Source of the DNA: Trema orientale | Taxonomy: Eukaryota > Streptophyta > Magnoliopsida > Rosales > Cannabaceae | NCBI GenBank assembly: GCA_002914845.1 | Contig: JXTC01000219.1 | Coordinates: 183,786 to 247,785, forward strand | Length of the DNA stretch: 64,000 nt | Reading direction: 5' to 3' | Shown here: piece after piece, positions 44,613-56,568 of the stretch | Layout: each line of letters starts with the position of its first letter | How positions within the stretch are numbered: position 1 is the first letter of the stretch | Program-made: the position numbers and the translations under genes | The notes under the pieces: generated by a model | Told to the model about the DNA's origin: nothing | Database searches by the model: none | Seen by the model: only the letters and a program-made list of their open reading frames with translations

Positions 44613-47600
44613 AGGATTTGGACTCCTACTGAGATTAAGAGATAGAAAAGTTGTTAGAGAAATTTATTTAAAAAAAATGTAAGGATGAAATGAGAATATA
44701 TTGATGTACATGTTATTAAATAGAATATTCTCATCTTTTTTTTTGCTTGTTAATTGAATAATTCCTTACAATATATAGCTAGTAATAATATCTTGTCAAT
44801 TACAGTCTGAATTTAGAGCCGGAACAAGGTGTTTAATCGCGGACGGACTTGCTACCTATTTTGAAAAACAAATATATGACTCAAAGAAAAAGTTTTTTTT
44901 TTTTTTTTTTGGTGGTGGGGGTGGGGGAGATCAGTATCAGATTTTAATCAATGGAGTTATTATATTTTCTTCTATATTTATGCCGAGATCTTTTGCAAAT
45001 AAAAAACGAAAAAAAGAGGAAGACATGGCCCAACGCAGTTAGTGCCACATGCAGATGTAGAGTTCTAGTTCATCTGCCCATTATTTTAGGGGATGTTACT
45101 GATTAGAAAATTTGGATACTTGTGATATGATATTATTGGGGAGAACATGGTTTAGCTAAGGATGCAAAATAATAATTTTAAAAAAAGGTACGAAAATTAC
45201 GTAAATAATTGATTAAAATAACATATATGCCAATAAGATTCATGATCATCGTCATCATCTCCCAACTGGTCAACATATTGATGCCAATGCTCTCACTGGT
45301 AACACAAATGTTTTTGTGTGATTCCCCACGCATACGTATCATCACATATACAACACAACATATAGGGTTTAAATATTCATCCTTCCCATGTGCATTCATC
45401 AACCCTAAACAATATATATATCATTTTCCTCATCATCAAATATTGAAGAATCATGGAGTACTACTTTTATTTCCCAACTTGGGAGAGATATCGATATTTT
45501 TTTATTAATATATTATACATACATATATGATGAATTGATGATCCCTCTGATCCGGCTGTATCATCGGCACTACATTTTTTTTTTTCGGTAGAATATAGAT
45601 TATACATAAATGTATAATAATAATGACTCGATTGATCGTCTATTTATATATAAAAGGCGGTGGTAATGTGCATTTGGGAGAGTTTCGGTGGCCTACATGG
45701 TGATACCTAGCTATATATAAGCTAGCACATACATGGATATTTGTTTTATTAGACAGTTATTAGTTTCCAAGGTGTTCCTAGAAATGATAATATATAAAAG
45801 TTAGTCACTAGTTTCCATGATTTAAAAATATTTATGGATTATATTATTGAGACAATATATCTAAGTGTCTTTTTGTTATTAATGCATATATACACACATA
45901 TATATCCTGCGTTTTAAGAAGTTGTTACTCTGTGATTGAGTACTCATAATTGTGAAATGAATTATACAAGGAATTACATCATGATTCATTCAACTTTTGG
46001 ATCAAAACACACTACGTATTTCTTCGAATTTTCTTTCTATAATATTTACTTTAATTGCATTATCCATCAACTATAATAAATAGTGGTCATATAAATACAC
46101 GATATTGATAATTGATCTATATCCGTGACAATTAGGATTTAGTAACGATAGAAGCTGACCACCCCTATACCCTTGACGTACAGGTTGATCATCTTTACTC
46201 TCAATATATATATATATATATATATTACTAATCCGGCCGTTAGCAATTTTAAGATGGGATGAATATGATTACGTAATTATTAAAATTAGGCTCAAACTAC
46301 AATATCAAATTAAACATATAAAGTTATCTGCACCAGCTGTTTAGCGAACTATATTAGTCTAATATATTGTATGTATTATATACGTATTAACACAAAAAGA
46401 AATATTTCATGGGAACATTTAAAATAATTGTTAATGATATAAACTAATATAGTTATATATCATGTATTTGCAGACAAGTCGTTCTCTCTTGGGAACTATA
46501 TATATATATGCCTTATGGAAGGAGACACTGTACGTGCACAAATGTTTCCTTAAACGATGAACTCTCTACAAAATGATCGCTGCAAATATGTAGACATGCG
46601 TGATTTATAGGGTAGTAGCAGTACTAATGTGGAATGAAATAATATTGCATGCATGGTCATGCCCATGGGGTTGACATTTTTCGTTTTGGGAAAGGAAAAA
46701 GAATTTTTTTTCAACGACCGACTCTAATGCATGCGGGTAAAGAACAAGGCAACATGTTGGCCTTTTGTTTGTTGTGAGCACTGGGGCCCATTCCTCGTAA
46801 CTGGGGTGGGGTCCTGTGGTCCCCCATGTCTCCCCGTGAAAATTACAACATCGGAGTTCAGCCATTTATGGATTGCCACGTAGGCTGAGATGTAGCGTGG
46901 ACGACCATAAGGACAAATTAATATTGTATAATTACGTGGTGTAACATATAGGGTCCACTTTACAAACAAATGGTCCTTCCATATGATTGAGACACTTGTC
47001 ATCAGCCACTCAATCTTACGTACGTACTCTACTTTTATTAACACTCAACACAAATTTTTCAATGAAAGCTTTCAAGATTTAGGGTTTCTGTTTACTAATA
47101 TCCCCCAAAGGAAATAAAATTTATAATTGCAAGGGCATATTAAATTTTAATACATTTTTTTATACATTTTGCATGCATATCCAAGGTTGGTGTTGGTTAT
47201 ATGTATACAGTTTTTTCTTAGTTTTTGTTGTTGGGTTACCATAAGTTTTAGGTTCCTTCAAAGACGCTACAAATTAAAACCAAAAACCGTGACCAAAGGG
47301 TGTATGTATAACGTGGTTGGGGACCCAAGTGACCAACCCCAAGCATATGTAGCAAAAGCGAAATTTTCCATTTTGGGTTTTATTTTATTGCTCTTCTTTT
47401 ATTAAAGCTGTATAATATTATATTATCTTGTTTTGCCTAGAGATAGACAATTAGAGACAAGCCGTGTATTCCCCGTATGCCAAACAACTCGTCCTTACCT
47501 CTTTTTTCCACGAATGGCGTGTCTTAGTTAAATTATTGTGCTAGAAAAAGAATCAATAAATTTCAAACGAAGGATTTCTACACATTAATCACGCAATATT

Positions 47601-47624
47601 TGCTCATATATATACATATAGGGC

Positions 47625-47660
<36 letters not shown>

Positions 47661-48331
47661 GCTGCACTCTAATTAAATTAAACCATATGATAAACACTTG
47701 CATTTATGTACCTAAGTTGAGATGTGTCGCGACAAAGGGCAGACACGTGTTAATATAGTTGAAATTCGAAGACATCACAAGTCTGTTTTCATCTTAATTA
47801 ATTAAGAGGTGCGGAAAATACAATCCCCGGGCATGGAGGGCCATATTGCCATATATCAAAAGATTCTATCCCTTTTCCCCACTCGATCGAATGATCGATC
47901 CTTCACCCATCAAAATTCAAAAAGTGTAGTCTCGTAGAGAAAAAAGAGAAAGAGATAGAGTAGTACTACTTATGTGATCTTTAGTCTTTATATACCTTTC
48001 ACGAAAAAAAAAAAAAGCAACATTCCATTGGGTTGTGATTTCAAGCCATAGCGTTAGAAAGTGAAAAGCTAGGTGGGAGGCACAAAGTGAAAAGATAAAC
48101 CGTGAACTCACACTATATATCAAAACACACAAAAAGGCTAGAAAAAAGAAGGCGATAGACTGATGGACTTTTTTTTTTTTTTTGTTGTTTGGTTACATCT
48201 AAGGTTGAGGTAGTCCTTAATCGGATTTGTCTAGGGAACGACATTTGTATTCTCACTCACTCCCAAATACGGTATAGTAAATGACTATTAATTGGCAATT
48301 ATATATATATATGTTTATCAAATATATATAT
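44613..48331. other. Gene desert, TA microsatellites
   Basis: (TA)n tracts at about 46205-46226 and 47629-47657. Short open frames (for example 46605-47044) lack family features and look like chance. No tRNA or known miRNA sequence recognised. Confidence 0.45.
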
Positions 48332-48563
48332 GGGCACTAATTCAGTAGGTATTTTTTTTTTATATATAAGTATCATTTTGACCAATAAAAATTTATCATG
48401 CACACTTTTTAATAATAAAAAATAATAGAGAAATAATATTAATGATGCGCGTCTTTTCATACATTTCATTATAGCCGTTGGATCACCTTTAGATAATAAT
48501 CTAACGGCTAAAAAAAAAAAAATCTACACATAGGTGAAAAAAAAAAAATACCTACAACCTATG
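48332..48563 (-). mobile_element. Second copy of the 248-bp MITE, inverted
   Basis: Reverse-complement relative of 1724-1971: the left end GGGCACTAATTCAGTAGGTA corresponds to that element's right end, and the core TTAATGATGCGCGTCTTTTC and AGCCGTTGGATCA are shared. The right end is only partly kept (AATACCTAC). Target duplication not clear. Confidence 0.72.
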
Positions 48564-49557
48564 TGTGTGTATATATATACGTATCAAAAGTGTTATGTGA
48601 TCTCTGGCATTTAAGTAATTGCGTGCGGAATGGATGTGGCCAATGCATTATATGAATGTCTGAATAATATCCATCATCCATGTGTAAATCTTTATGGTAC
48701 CTACTAATATGTGTCACACTACTACAGCTAGCAATGGCGAAGACATATATTTATTTAGATGTAATGTATCCATGATTCAATATGTGTATATCTTAAAGTG
48801 GGTTTCTTTCTTTCTTTCTTTTTTTCCCTTAGGTTTTAATGGGAATATCTGTAGTGGGCTTTGAATATTTTAGTGGGGAACAGTCCCCATGATATGATTG
48901 AAAGAGAGAAAAGGCAATGCAACCACACAATGGTGATATGTAAAATGGAATGGACATACCAACAATGGCATTGGCAGAAAGATAATCCAAACAACATTAA
49001 ATGCAAAACACATGCCAAAGTCAAGGTCTTGTTTCATGTTGGATCCCACAGGGCCAACTCATCTACCTCATCCAATAATAGAAGATTTAAAAAGCAATAA
49101 TAATAATTGGAAAAAGAAACAAAAAGAAGGTACTACAAAGTTAATTGGTCGAATGAGTGAAAAGGCCGAAGTGGAAAAAGATGAGCATCATCGTTGGTTC
49201 ACATTGCTTTAGGCCATCTCGGAAATTCATTCTACACTTTCCTTAAGTCGGATTACTATTTCAAAAAAAAAAAAAAAAGAAAAGAAAGATGTGTAGAGTT
49301 TGAAACAGTGAATAATCCTTTCTATTTTACTGTTTTGATAGCTAGTTTCCTCGAAGGCTTTACATTTCGTAGTACATTTTTTCATATATTTATTAATTTG
49401 GTGTATGGTAAAAGCTATTGGTTCTTTTTTTTTTTTTTTAACTCTTTTCAACAATCCAAGCTGAAATATTTATTACTTGATTCATATTCGTCTTTCAGAC
49501 AACTCCTTTGTTTATTGTTTTATTTTCTTGGATTTTTGATGAATAACTGGGCTAGCA
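48564..49557. other. Intergenic, no gene seen
   Basis: Upstream region of the decarboxylase gene. No coding-like frame was accepted; the plus frame at 49194-49595 is a chance opening across T- and A-runs. Confidence 0.45.
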
Positions 49558-49650
49558 TGGGCCTGTCCCAAGTAGGGCCCAAGGGAGATTGGTAGATCCA
49601 GTCTGCAGCTAACCGGCCCATTATCATATGGACCGTTAATTGGGGCCCAT
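49558..49650 (+). promoter_or_regulatory. Four Site II (TGGGCC/GGCCCA) motifs upstream of the decarboxylase
   Basis: TGGGCC at 49558, GGCCCA at 49576, 49615 and 49644, all 75-170 bases before the ATG at 49726. Site II elements, usually bound by TCP factors, mark promoters of housekeeping and organelle-related plant genes, and support the assigned first exon. Confidence 0.55.
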
Positions 49651-49725
49651 TAGAGAGCAAAACAGTGTAAAGGCCACTAGAGGCTAGAATCGTCCCCATG
49701 ACCATGAGGCTCTCAACGACTGAAA

Positions 49726-50187
49726 ATGGCTCTTCTTGCTGCCACGGTGGTGGTGCCGGACACTTCTTCATCAGTAAGTTCTCTCTTTCTCTCTCTTTCT
49801 CTGTCTCATTTCATTTCCATTAATGGGGTGTCTTGGTTTGCGCAGAATTTTGTTTATGTGGAATTGAGCAATTCTAAAAAGCTGACATAATGTATGCTTT
49901 TCTCATTAGGTTTGTTCTAATTATTTTGTGTTAGAGTTAGTTTTTTGGCTGAGGTTAATAAGAAAACCAATCAATCATCAAGCTAAGGTTTTTATCTACT
50001 TTTGCTTTAGAGAAGAATGAAAAATCAATTCCCAATTGATGCTAAAATGTCCTTCTCTATGATTTTTATTTCACATAAAGCTTTATTTGATAAATTCGCT
50101 AAGTGGGTTTTCTTCCAACAAGTAAATGCTGTACTGGGTTCTATGTTTTTTTTTTTTTTTTTTTTTTTAATTTTGGTTCATACATAC

Positions 50188-50235
<48 letters not shown>

Positions 50236-52065
50236 ATATATTGATTGGTGAATGATGAACGAGGGGACTAGGTTTGCATTTGGTATCAAGTGTGAATTTG
50301 TTAAGTCTGCATAATTTCCTGCAGGGTGGAAACCGTCTGGAGCCCAGCAAGAAGCAAGGGTACAAGAGAATTTCTATAAGAAACGACAACAAAATTGGAA
50401 GAGATGAAATTGTCTTGTGTAACACTGAGATATCCCAGCAGAAGCAGCAGCAGCAGGATAAGCATAAGCCTCCTCCTCCACTTGTTAGTGCATTGAAGAC
50501 TTCAGCTCAACAGAATGCTGCCACTTTTCACTTCCCTGGTCACAACAGAGGTCGTCTTGCTCCATCTTCGTTAACTAACGTCATTGGTCTCAAACCATTT
50601 ATGCACGATTTGCCTGAGCTTCCGGAGCTCGACAACCTGTTTTCTCCACTAGGCCCCATTTTAGATGCACAACAACAAGCAGCCAAGCTGTTTGGGGCGT
50701 TGGAGACATGGTTTCTTGTTGGAGGTACCACTTGTGGAATCCAAGCTGCGATTATGGCTACTTGTTCTCCTGGAGACTATCTAATTCTCCCTCGGAATTC
50801 TCATTTATCAGCCATATCTGCTTTGGTCTTATCTGGTGCCATACCTAAGTACATCATACCCGAATATGATGTTGAATGGGATATTGCTGGCGGGGTCATT
50901 CCATCACAGGTGAGTCTTAGAATAATGATAGTCATGGACTTAAGAAACATGTCGGATGTTGGGAGCCGAACAAAGCTAAGATCAATTAATTGTTTTATTT
51001 TGATGTTTGTATTTATGATCTAAGATATTGTTGTATTTACAGGTGGAGAAGGCAATTCAGGAACTGGAGACGGAAGGTCGAAAACCTGCTGCTGTTTTTG
51101 TCACTTCTCCCACTTATCATGGCATATGCAGCAACTTGAGCAAGATTGCTCAACTGTGCCATTCTCGTGGAATTCCTGTAATAGTGGATGAGGCTCATGG
51201 GGCTCATCTTGGGTTTCATCCGCAGATGCCTAAGTCAGCGCTTCAGCAAGGGGCTGATTTGGCTGTTCAATCAACTCACAAAGTTCTTTGCTCTCTTACG
51301 CAATCGTCAATGTTGCACATGTCGGGAAATCTTGTAGATAGAGAGAAAGTCTCTAGATGTCTTCAAATACTTCAAAGCACTAGTCCTAGTTATCTTCTTT
51401 TAGCATCGTTAGATGCAGCTAGACATCAACTTAGTGAAAACCCAGAAGCCATTTTCGACAAAGTACTGCAAATGACTTCGGAAGCTAAGAATGCGATAAG
51501 AGGACTTCCACGCATTTGTGTACTTGACTCTCTGAGTTTTTCCAAGTTCCCAGCTACTGATCCGTTGAGGCTTACGATTGGTTTTGGACAGCTAGGTTTG
51601 TCTGGTTATGAAGCAGATGAAGTTTTGTACGAGGATCATGAGATTATTTGCGAACTTGTTGGAACAAGGTCTATTACTTTTGCATTAAACATTGGAACTT
51701 GTAGGGAACATGTTGAGAGGTTAGTGTCGGGTTTAAGGCATATAGTGTCATCTGCAGTACCAACTCAGGGTGTGGTAGGGAAGGCGGACCATGGTGTTTC
51801 TGCACCATTTGCTGATTTTACAACAAGCTTGATTCCGAGAGATGCCTTTTTCAAGAGTAAAAGAAAAGTGAGCATTGAAAACTGCCTCGGGGAAGTTTGT
51901 GGGGAGCTAATATGTCCATACCCACCAGGAATTCCAGTAATGATCCCCGGTGAGACTATTACACAAAGTGCTTTGGATTATCTAGTAGATGTTAGAAGTA
52001 AGGGTGCTGTCATTAGCGGGGCTTCAGATCCACAGCTCTCGTCCATAGTTGTCTGCAATAAGTAG
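49726..52065 (+). CDS. Orn/Lys/Arg decarboxylase family protein (PLP fold type I)
   Basis: Three exons: 49726-49773, 50325-50909, 51043-52065, all joined in phase 0; 551 residues. It belongs to the bacterial-style aspartate-aminotransferase-fold decarboxylases, not to the fold-III plant ADC/ODC. Visible: TFHFPGHNRGRLAPSS near the start of the major domain, GGTTCGIQAAIMA (cofactor phosphate loop), VIVDEAHGAHLGFH (D260 against the pyridine nitrogen), STHKVLCSLTQSSMLH with the Schiff-base K291, and the C-terminal domain with CPYPPGIPVMIPGE. It lacks the N-terminal wing domain of enterobacterial enzymes and so resembles short SpeA/YaaO-type proteins. The product should be a polyamine precursor (cadaverine, putrescine or agmatine); the substrate cannot be read from sequence. 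The start MALLAATVVVPDTSSS may belong to a plastid transit peptide. Intron 1 carries a (GT)n tract at 50193-50233. Convergent with the MBD gene 407 bases downstream. Confidence 0.9.
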
Positions 52066-52471
52066 CGTATAATAGGGTCTAAGTTCAGCTCTATTGTGAA
52101 TGTGTTATTCCAACTTGGTCTAATTTTGTCAAAATAATCCATTGCAGATGGGCAAGCTGCAGTTCTATAATGCAGTATAGAATTTAACAAGCATACCTTA
52201 GCCAATGCAATTCGTTTACCTTGAATTTAAAACGAACTAATATGCCGTAGAATTTCCTATATATTGTTTGGCCACGAAAGCTTACAGCGTTTCCTACAAC
52301 TAATCTTTCCTCGTATACAATTTACAAGCACAAAACCACCCATATTTCCTCTGGTATATAGTTGTATGGTAAGGGAAAAAGGACCAGATACAAAAATAAT
52401 AAACAAAAAGAGAACTGGAATAACATTCCGCTGATCAGAAGTACCATTTGAAGATATTTTACTAAGGCCCT
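52066..52471. other. Convergent 3' UTR space
   Basis: Only 406 bases separate the two stop codons, so the two transcripts probably come close to each other or overlap at their 3' ends. Confidence 0.5.
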
Positions 52472-54127
52472 CTACCTTGACACCATGCTGAAATTTGGAT
52501 CAACACCATAAATATCATTAGATGGAGTTCTTGCTTGCCTCTTTGCAGGTCGATCAACATTTTCAGAAAATGAGGGTGGAGGAAGCCGTAGCTGCAAGTC
52601 AGTAGAGTCATCTGGAACAGCCCATGCTAAGGGATTAACTGCAGAAAAATAAATGTGATTATCCGTTTGGCATTAATGTTTGCTTATACCAAGCAGCAAA
52701 AGACAACATCAAAGGTGTAGAAAGACAGTTTGTAATAAAAGGTCTCTACCCAAACAAGTTAAAAAAATGAGTAATAAAACCATTGTCATTGCTGATTTTC
52801 CTGCTTTTTAATGTATCTTGCCTCCAATTAAAGTTCATATTTGGTTCCAAGTTTCCATTGCTTCAACATTTGTTTTGGAGAAGTTTGTAATTTGGTATGT
52901 GCATACCTAAACCGGGTTCAAGACGCCTATTGTCATCACAAGAAGCTGGTAAGCGAGCAGGGCGTTTCCTCACGTAATTTTCCTGTAAGGGCCTTGGGAT
53001 TTGAAATGAAAATTGTGCCATGGTCACTCCATCTCTTGTATACTCAGGATGTTCCAATAAATACCTACAATATTAGAAAGCAGCAGTAAAGACCATGACG
53101 ATATAAGGAAAGATTACTACGCTCTTAGCACCAAGTAAATGCTTCCCGGGACTATACATATCAATAGGGGTACATATATATATTAACAAAATCCAAAAGC
53201 TTAAAATGATAGCAAGCAAAGACTTACTTTTGTACCTCCACCATTGAGCGAAGTCTCTTGCCTGACGGTGCCACATAATACCTGAAAAAATTTGTATAGG
53301 CAAATTGTGTATACTGATAAGTCGAGGAACTAAGGTACTCTACTATTAATTGCTCTTCACGCTCTTTCTATAATGAAGATTTATATAGGTCGGTATAGAA
53401 AATGCTCAGGTATCTAAGGATGAATGTGAAAATAGATTTTGAAGATAGTAATTACAAGCATCAAACAAGAAAAGGATTCATACACGTCCGCAAACTTGGT
53501 GCTTCCTTCACCTCTAATCCGCAGCAATCGTTGCCAACCAGGAGGGGCCTGCGCAATATTAGGCTTATCAATTGCCCAAAGCCTGCTGCCATCTTGAGAA
53601 ATGTCAGCTGGATCATCACAGGAAATATCAGGCCGCCATTCTCGAGCTGTTTCACAGTAAAAGGGCTGCTCCAGAATATGTTCACGTATTTCTTCGTACT
53701 TCTCTTTTGTTGGGATGAGCCTCCATTTGAAACAATTTGCACACTGAACAGTAAAAGCTCCCACAGATGGCAGAACTCTTGATGATTTGAATCTTTGATA
53801 TCTCTGGGGCTGATATGGAGCAGGTTCAGGAACTGGTACAATATCATTTGTGCCATTAGCCACAGGATCATAAAGCACTAGTTGCTTTAAGGCATTCTCA
53901 CTAGAATGGCCATTTTCAGCCACAGGATCATAAAGCACTAGCTGCTTAGAGGCATTCTCACTGGATTGGCCATTTTCATCCTCTGAATCATGGGAGTCGT
54001 CCTCTGAAGAAGAAGCATCTAAAATTTCCTGAAGAGTGCTGTTCCCCTGACCCAAGAAACTCGAATCAGGAAACTCATTCTCTCCCCTCTTGAATTTAAC
54101 CGTTATTTTACAGGGATGTGGCAACAT
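52472..54127 (-). CDS. MBD2: CW-type zinc finger and methyl-CpG-binding domain protein, MBD2 type
   Basis: Coding exons (minus): 54127-53484, 53281-53228, 53064-52907, 52638-52472; phases close, 340 residues. The first coding exon begins at an acceptor at 54146, so the upstream exon (near 54932-55050) is probably untranslated; no ATG is seen in it. Order: basic N-terminus, acidic linker (SSSEDDSHDSEDENG), two 20-residue repeats (51-70 and 71-90), CW zinc finger VQCANCFKWRLIP (C129, C132, W135, C158, C170), then an MBD-like domain from KPNIAQAPPGWQRLLRIRGE through YYVAPSGKRLRSMVEVQKYL, and a tail with NPLAWAVPDD. CW fingers read histone H3K4 methylation; plant MBD2-group members belong to chromatin complexes and many do not bind methyl-CpG strongly. 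The order and tail match Arabidopsis MBD2. Confidence 0.9.
53859..53978 (-). repeat. In-frame 60-bp tandem duplication inside MBD2
   Basis: Units 53859-53918 and 53919-53978 code for ENGHSSENALKQLVLYDPVA and ENGQSSENASKQLVLYDPVA. Six base differences were counted, so it is not an assembly echo. Confidence 0.95.
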
Positions 54128-54146
54128 CAGGACAGATTTGTTAAAC

Positions 54147-56378
54147 CTGCATAGAAGACAACGAAAGCGGAATATACAGATCGTCACCTCAAAGCACATT
54201 TCAGCACCATCAGAGGCAAAAAAAATTTCCAACTTCCTCAACTTCACACTAGGTTAGGTTCTATGATATACATGGTAGCAAGGAATTACAATCTTTTGAT
54301 TCGCTTGGGTTTACAGACGAACTATATAATAGAATAATTAGAAAAACAAGGCGTTCAAAATTGTTTCATTTTTAACATCTCAAAAAAGAACATCCTTATC
54401 AATCTAAAAGAGAAACGGATGCACTAAGCATAAACCCATAAACACTCAACTTACATTTTATCGTTTTATCTCAAGTTTTCTAGTCTAGACACGAAATCTT
54501 TTTATACTTGCACAGATCAAAACTACATAAGTAAAGCCACAACAAGCCAAAAAAAAAACACATACCCATAAGCCAAAAAGGGCAAACCCAAAATAAAAAA
54601 AAAAGCAAAAAAAGAAAAGAAAAAAAAAAGCAAAAAAAGCAAGCTATTAATGAGGCCAAACATTCACAGATGACTCTGAACGAGTTGCGTTAAAGAGAAA
54701 GGAAGCCAGAAAGAAAGAAAAGAGACCCATTTGGCGCCAAGGCTCGAAAACGTCAAGTCAGTCATTGTTATAGCTTTTGAGCCCAGAAAACAAAAGATGG
54801 TATGGCAATGGAGCAAACCCATATAAGGAAAAACGAGATCTCAGAATACCCAAATAATAAATCGATGATCAGAGAATACGAAAAGAGATATTGTGTTATG
54901 AAATAGAAGATTAGCCATAAGAGAGATCTTGACCTGTATGTATGTATTTTTGTATGAATCAGACACAGTATCAACGATGGAGGTAATGCTTGGGCGTGAG
55001 ATGGAGATGTGAACCACAAATGTTGTTTACACCCAAAGCTTCGAAAGCTTCTCCCTCCCTCCCTCTCTCTCTCTTCTCCTTCTTCGTTTGCGTTGCTTCT
55101 CCTTTCCGTCTGGTACACCCAAAGAGATATATATTAATATATTATATATATATACAAAGAGAAACAATAAATAAATAAATAAACAAATAAATAAATAAAT
55201 ACAACAGCAGCAAATGGTATAGAACTTAGAAGCGAGGAAGGATGACACAATTTTTTATTTTTTTTTAACCATCCTCTTTTCTTTTCAAATAGACAAAAAC
55301 AAAAAGAGGAATTTTGTTTTTTCATTTTTTTTAAGTGATTTATTTATTTATTTGTTTTTTAATTTTTTTTGTTTTTCATGATGATAGCTGGGGAAACTAG
55401 AGGGTCAAACTGCAAAGAAAATAGTATGTTGAATGTTTTATTTAAACGACAGTTAGAAACTTAATTACATAAATTTAATGGACCAACTAATCCTTTTTGT
55501 TTTTTTTTTTGGAAGAAATTAACCAACTAATTATTATTATTTTTTGAAATTAAACTGATTCTAATTGCTTAAATTAGATCATAACAGTCAGGTCCATTCA
55601 TTAAGTGAAGCCCAACAGCCCCATCACATTTTCATTAGGGAAATTGACACTACTATTTTGACACCAAATGACTTTTTTAGTATACTTTTATAAATTGACA
55701 TTTATAGTAATGTCACAAATTATATGACAGGAAGTAACATAATTTGTGACTACAAAATTATAACTTTTCTAGAACTAATCAATAATCACAAATTCAGTGA
55801 CACTCTGTCACACAAGATCACAAAATATTAAAATACTATAATAAAAGTCATTTTTCAAAATACTTCTAAAAAAATCATTTTAGTCAAAAATCCTACTATT
55901 TATCTTAATTTCCCTTTTCATTACACAATATTTTCCAAAATTGAAACAGGGAGTAAAAAGTTTTAAATTTTACTGGGCCAGTTGCAAATTCCAGGAGAGT
56001 AGGGCCCATATTCATAGGCTGAAATTACCCATTCTCAACAACAACTAAACAAAAATACCGGAGTTCTCTTTTTCACTAAATGCTAATGCCGTTTTTTCAA
56101 ACCAAATACCTAAAGTGTCCTCAAATTTCTCTCTGTGATATGCTACTCTCTCTCTCTCTCTCTCTCTCTCATCATTTGGGCCTACCAGTGTGAGTGTCTC
56201 ATAGGAATTCTCCTCCCGTCATTCATGGTCGAGCGAGCTCATAAATAGATCTCTAACGTTGTTTCGTTGAACTTAGTAGCCAAGTAATCTCTTGATCGAT
56301 CGTACTGTCGGAATCGTTGCCGAAAAGTTGTTGTTGACAGAGAAGAAGATTAAAAACACCACTACTGTCTTTGATGTA
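54147..56378. other. MBD2 leader intron and upstream intergenic
   Basis: Holds a long A-rich stretch (54550-54640), the probable leader exon around 54932-55050, (AAAT)n at 55165-55200 and (CT)n at 56143-56170. No other gene seen. Confidence 0.45.
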
Positions 56379-56568
56379 GTTTACAATATTTGTCAAGAAG
56401 TAAACAACTAGTTTACAACACTGTTAAAAAGTAAATAACATGTTTACATTATTGTCAAGAAGTAAACAACACGTTTTCAATACTGTCGATAAACAAACAA
56501 CTAGTTTACAAAACTCTTAATTAAGAAGCAAAGAGCACGTTCACTACACTGTCAAGAAGTGAACAAAC
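56379..56568. repeat. Six-unit 31-bp tandem array with internal dyads
   Basis: Units start at 56379, 56411, 56442, 56473, 56504 and 56537 (lengths 32, 31, 31, 31, 33 and about 32). Most begin GTTTAC and carry GTAAAC about 20 bases later, so each can fold into a small stem. Consensus: GTTTACAATACTGTCAAGAA then GTAAACAACTA. In unit 6 both halves change together (GTTCAC and GTGAAC). Confidence 0.9.

Noticed and set aside
46605-47044. Overlapping minus frames of 86 and 106 residues
   Set aside because: No recognisable domain; they overlap each other in different frames.
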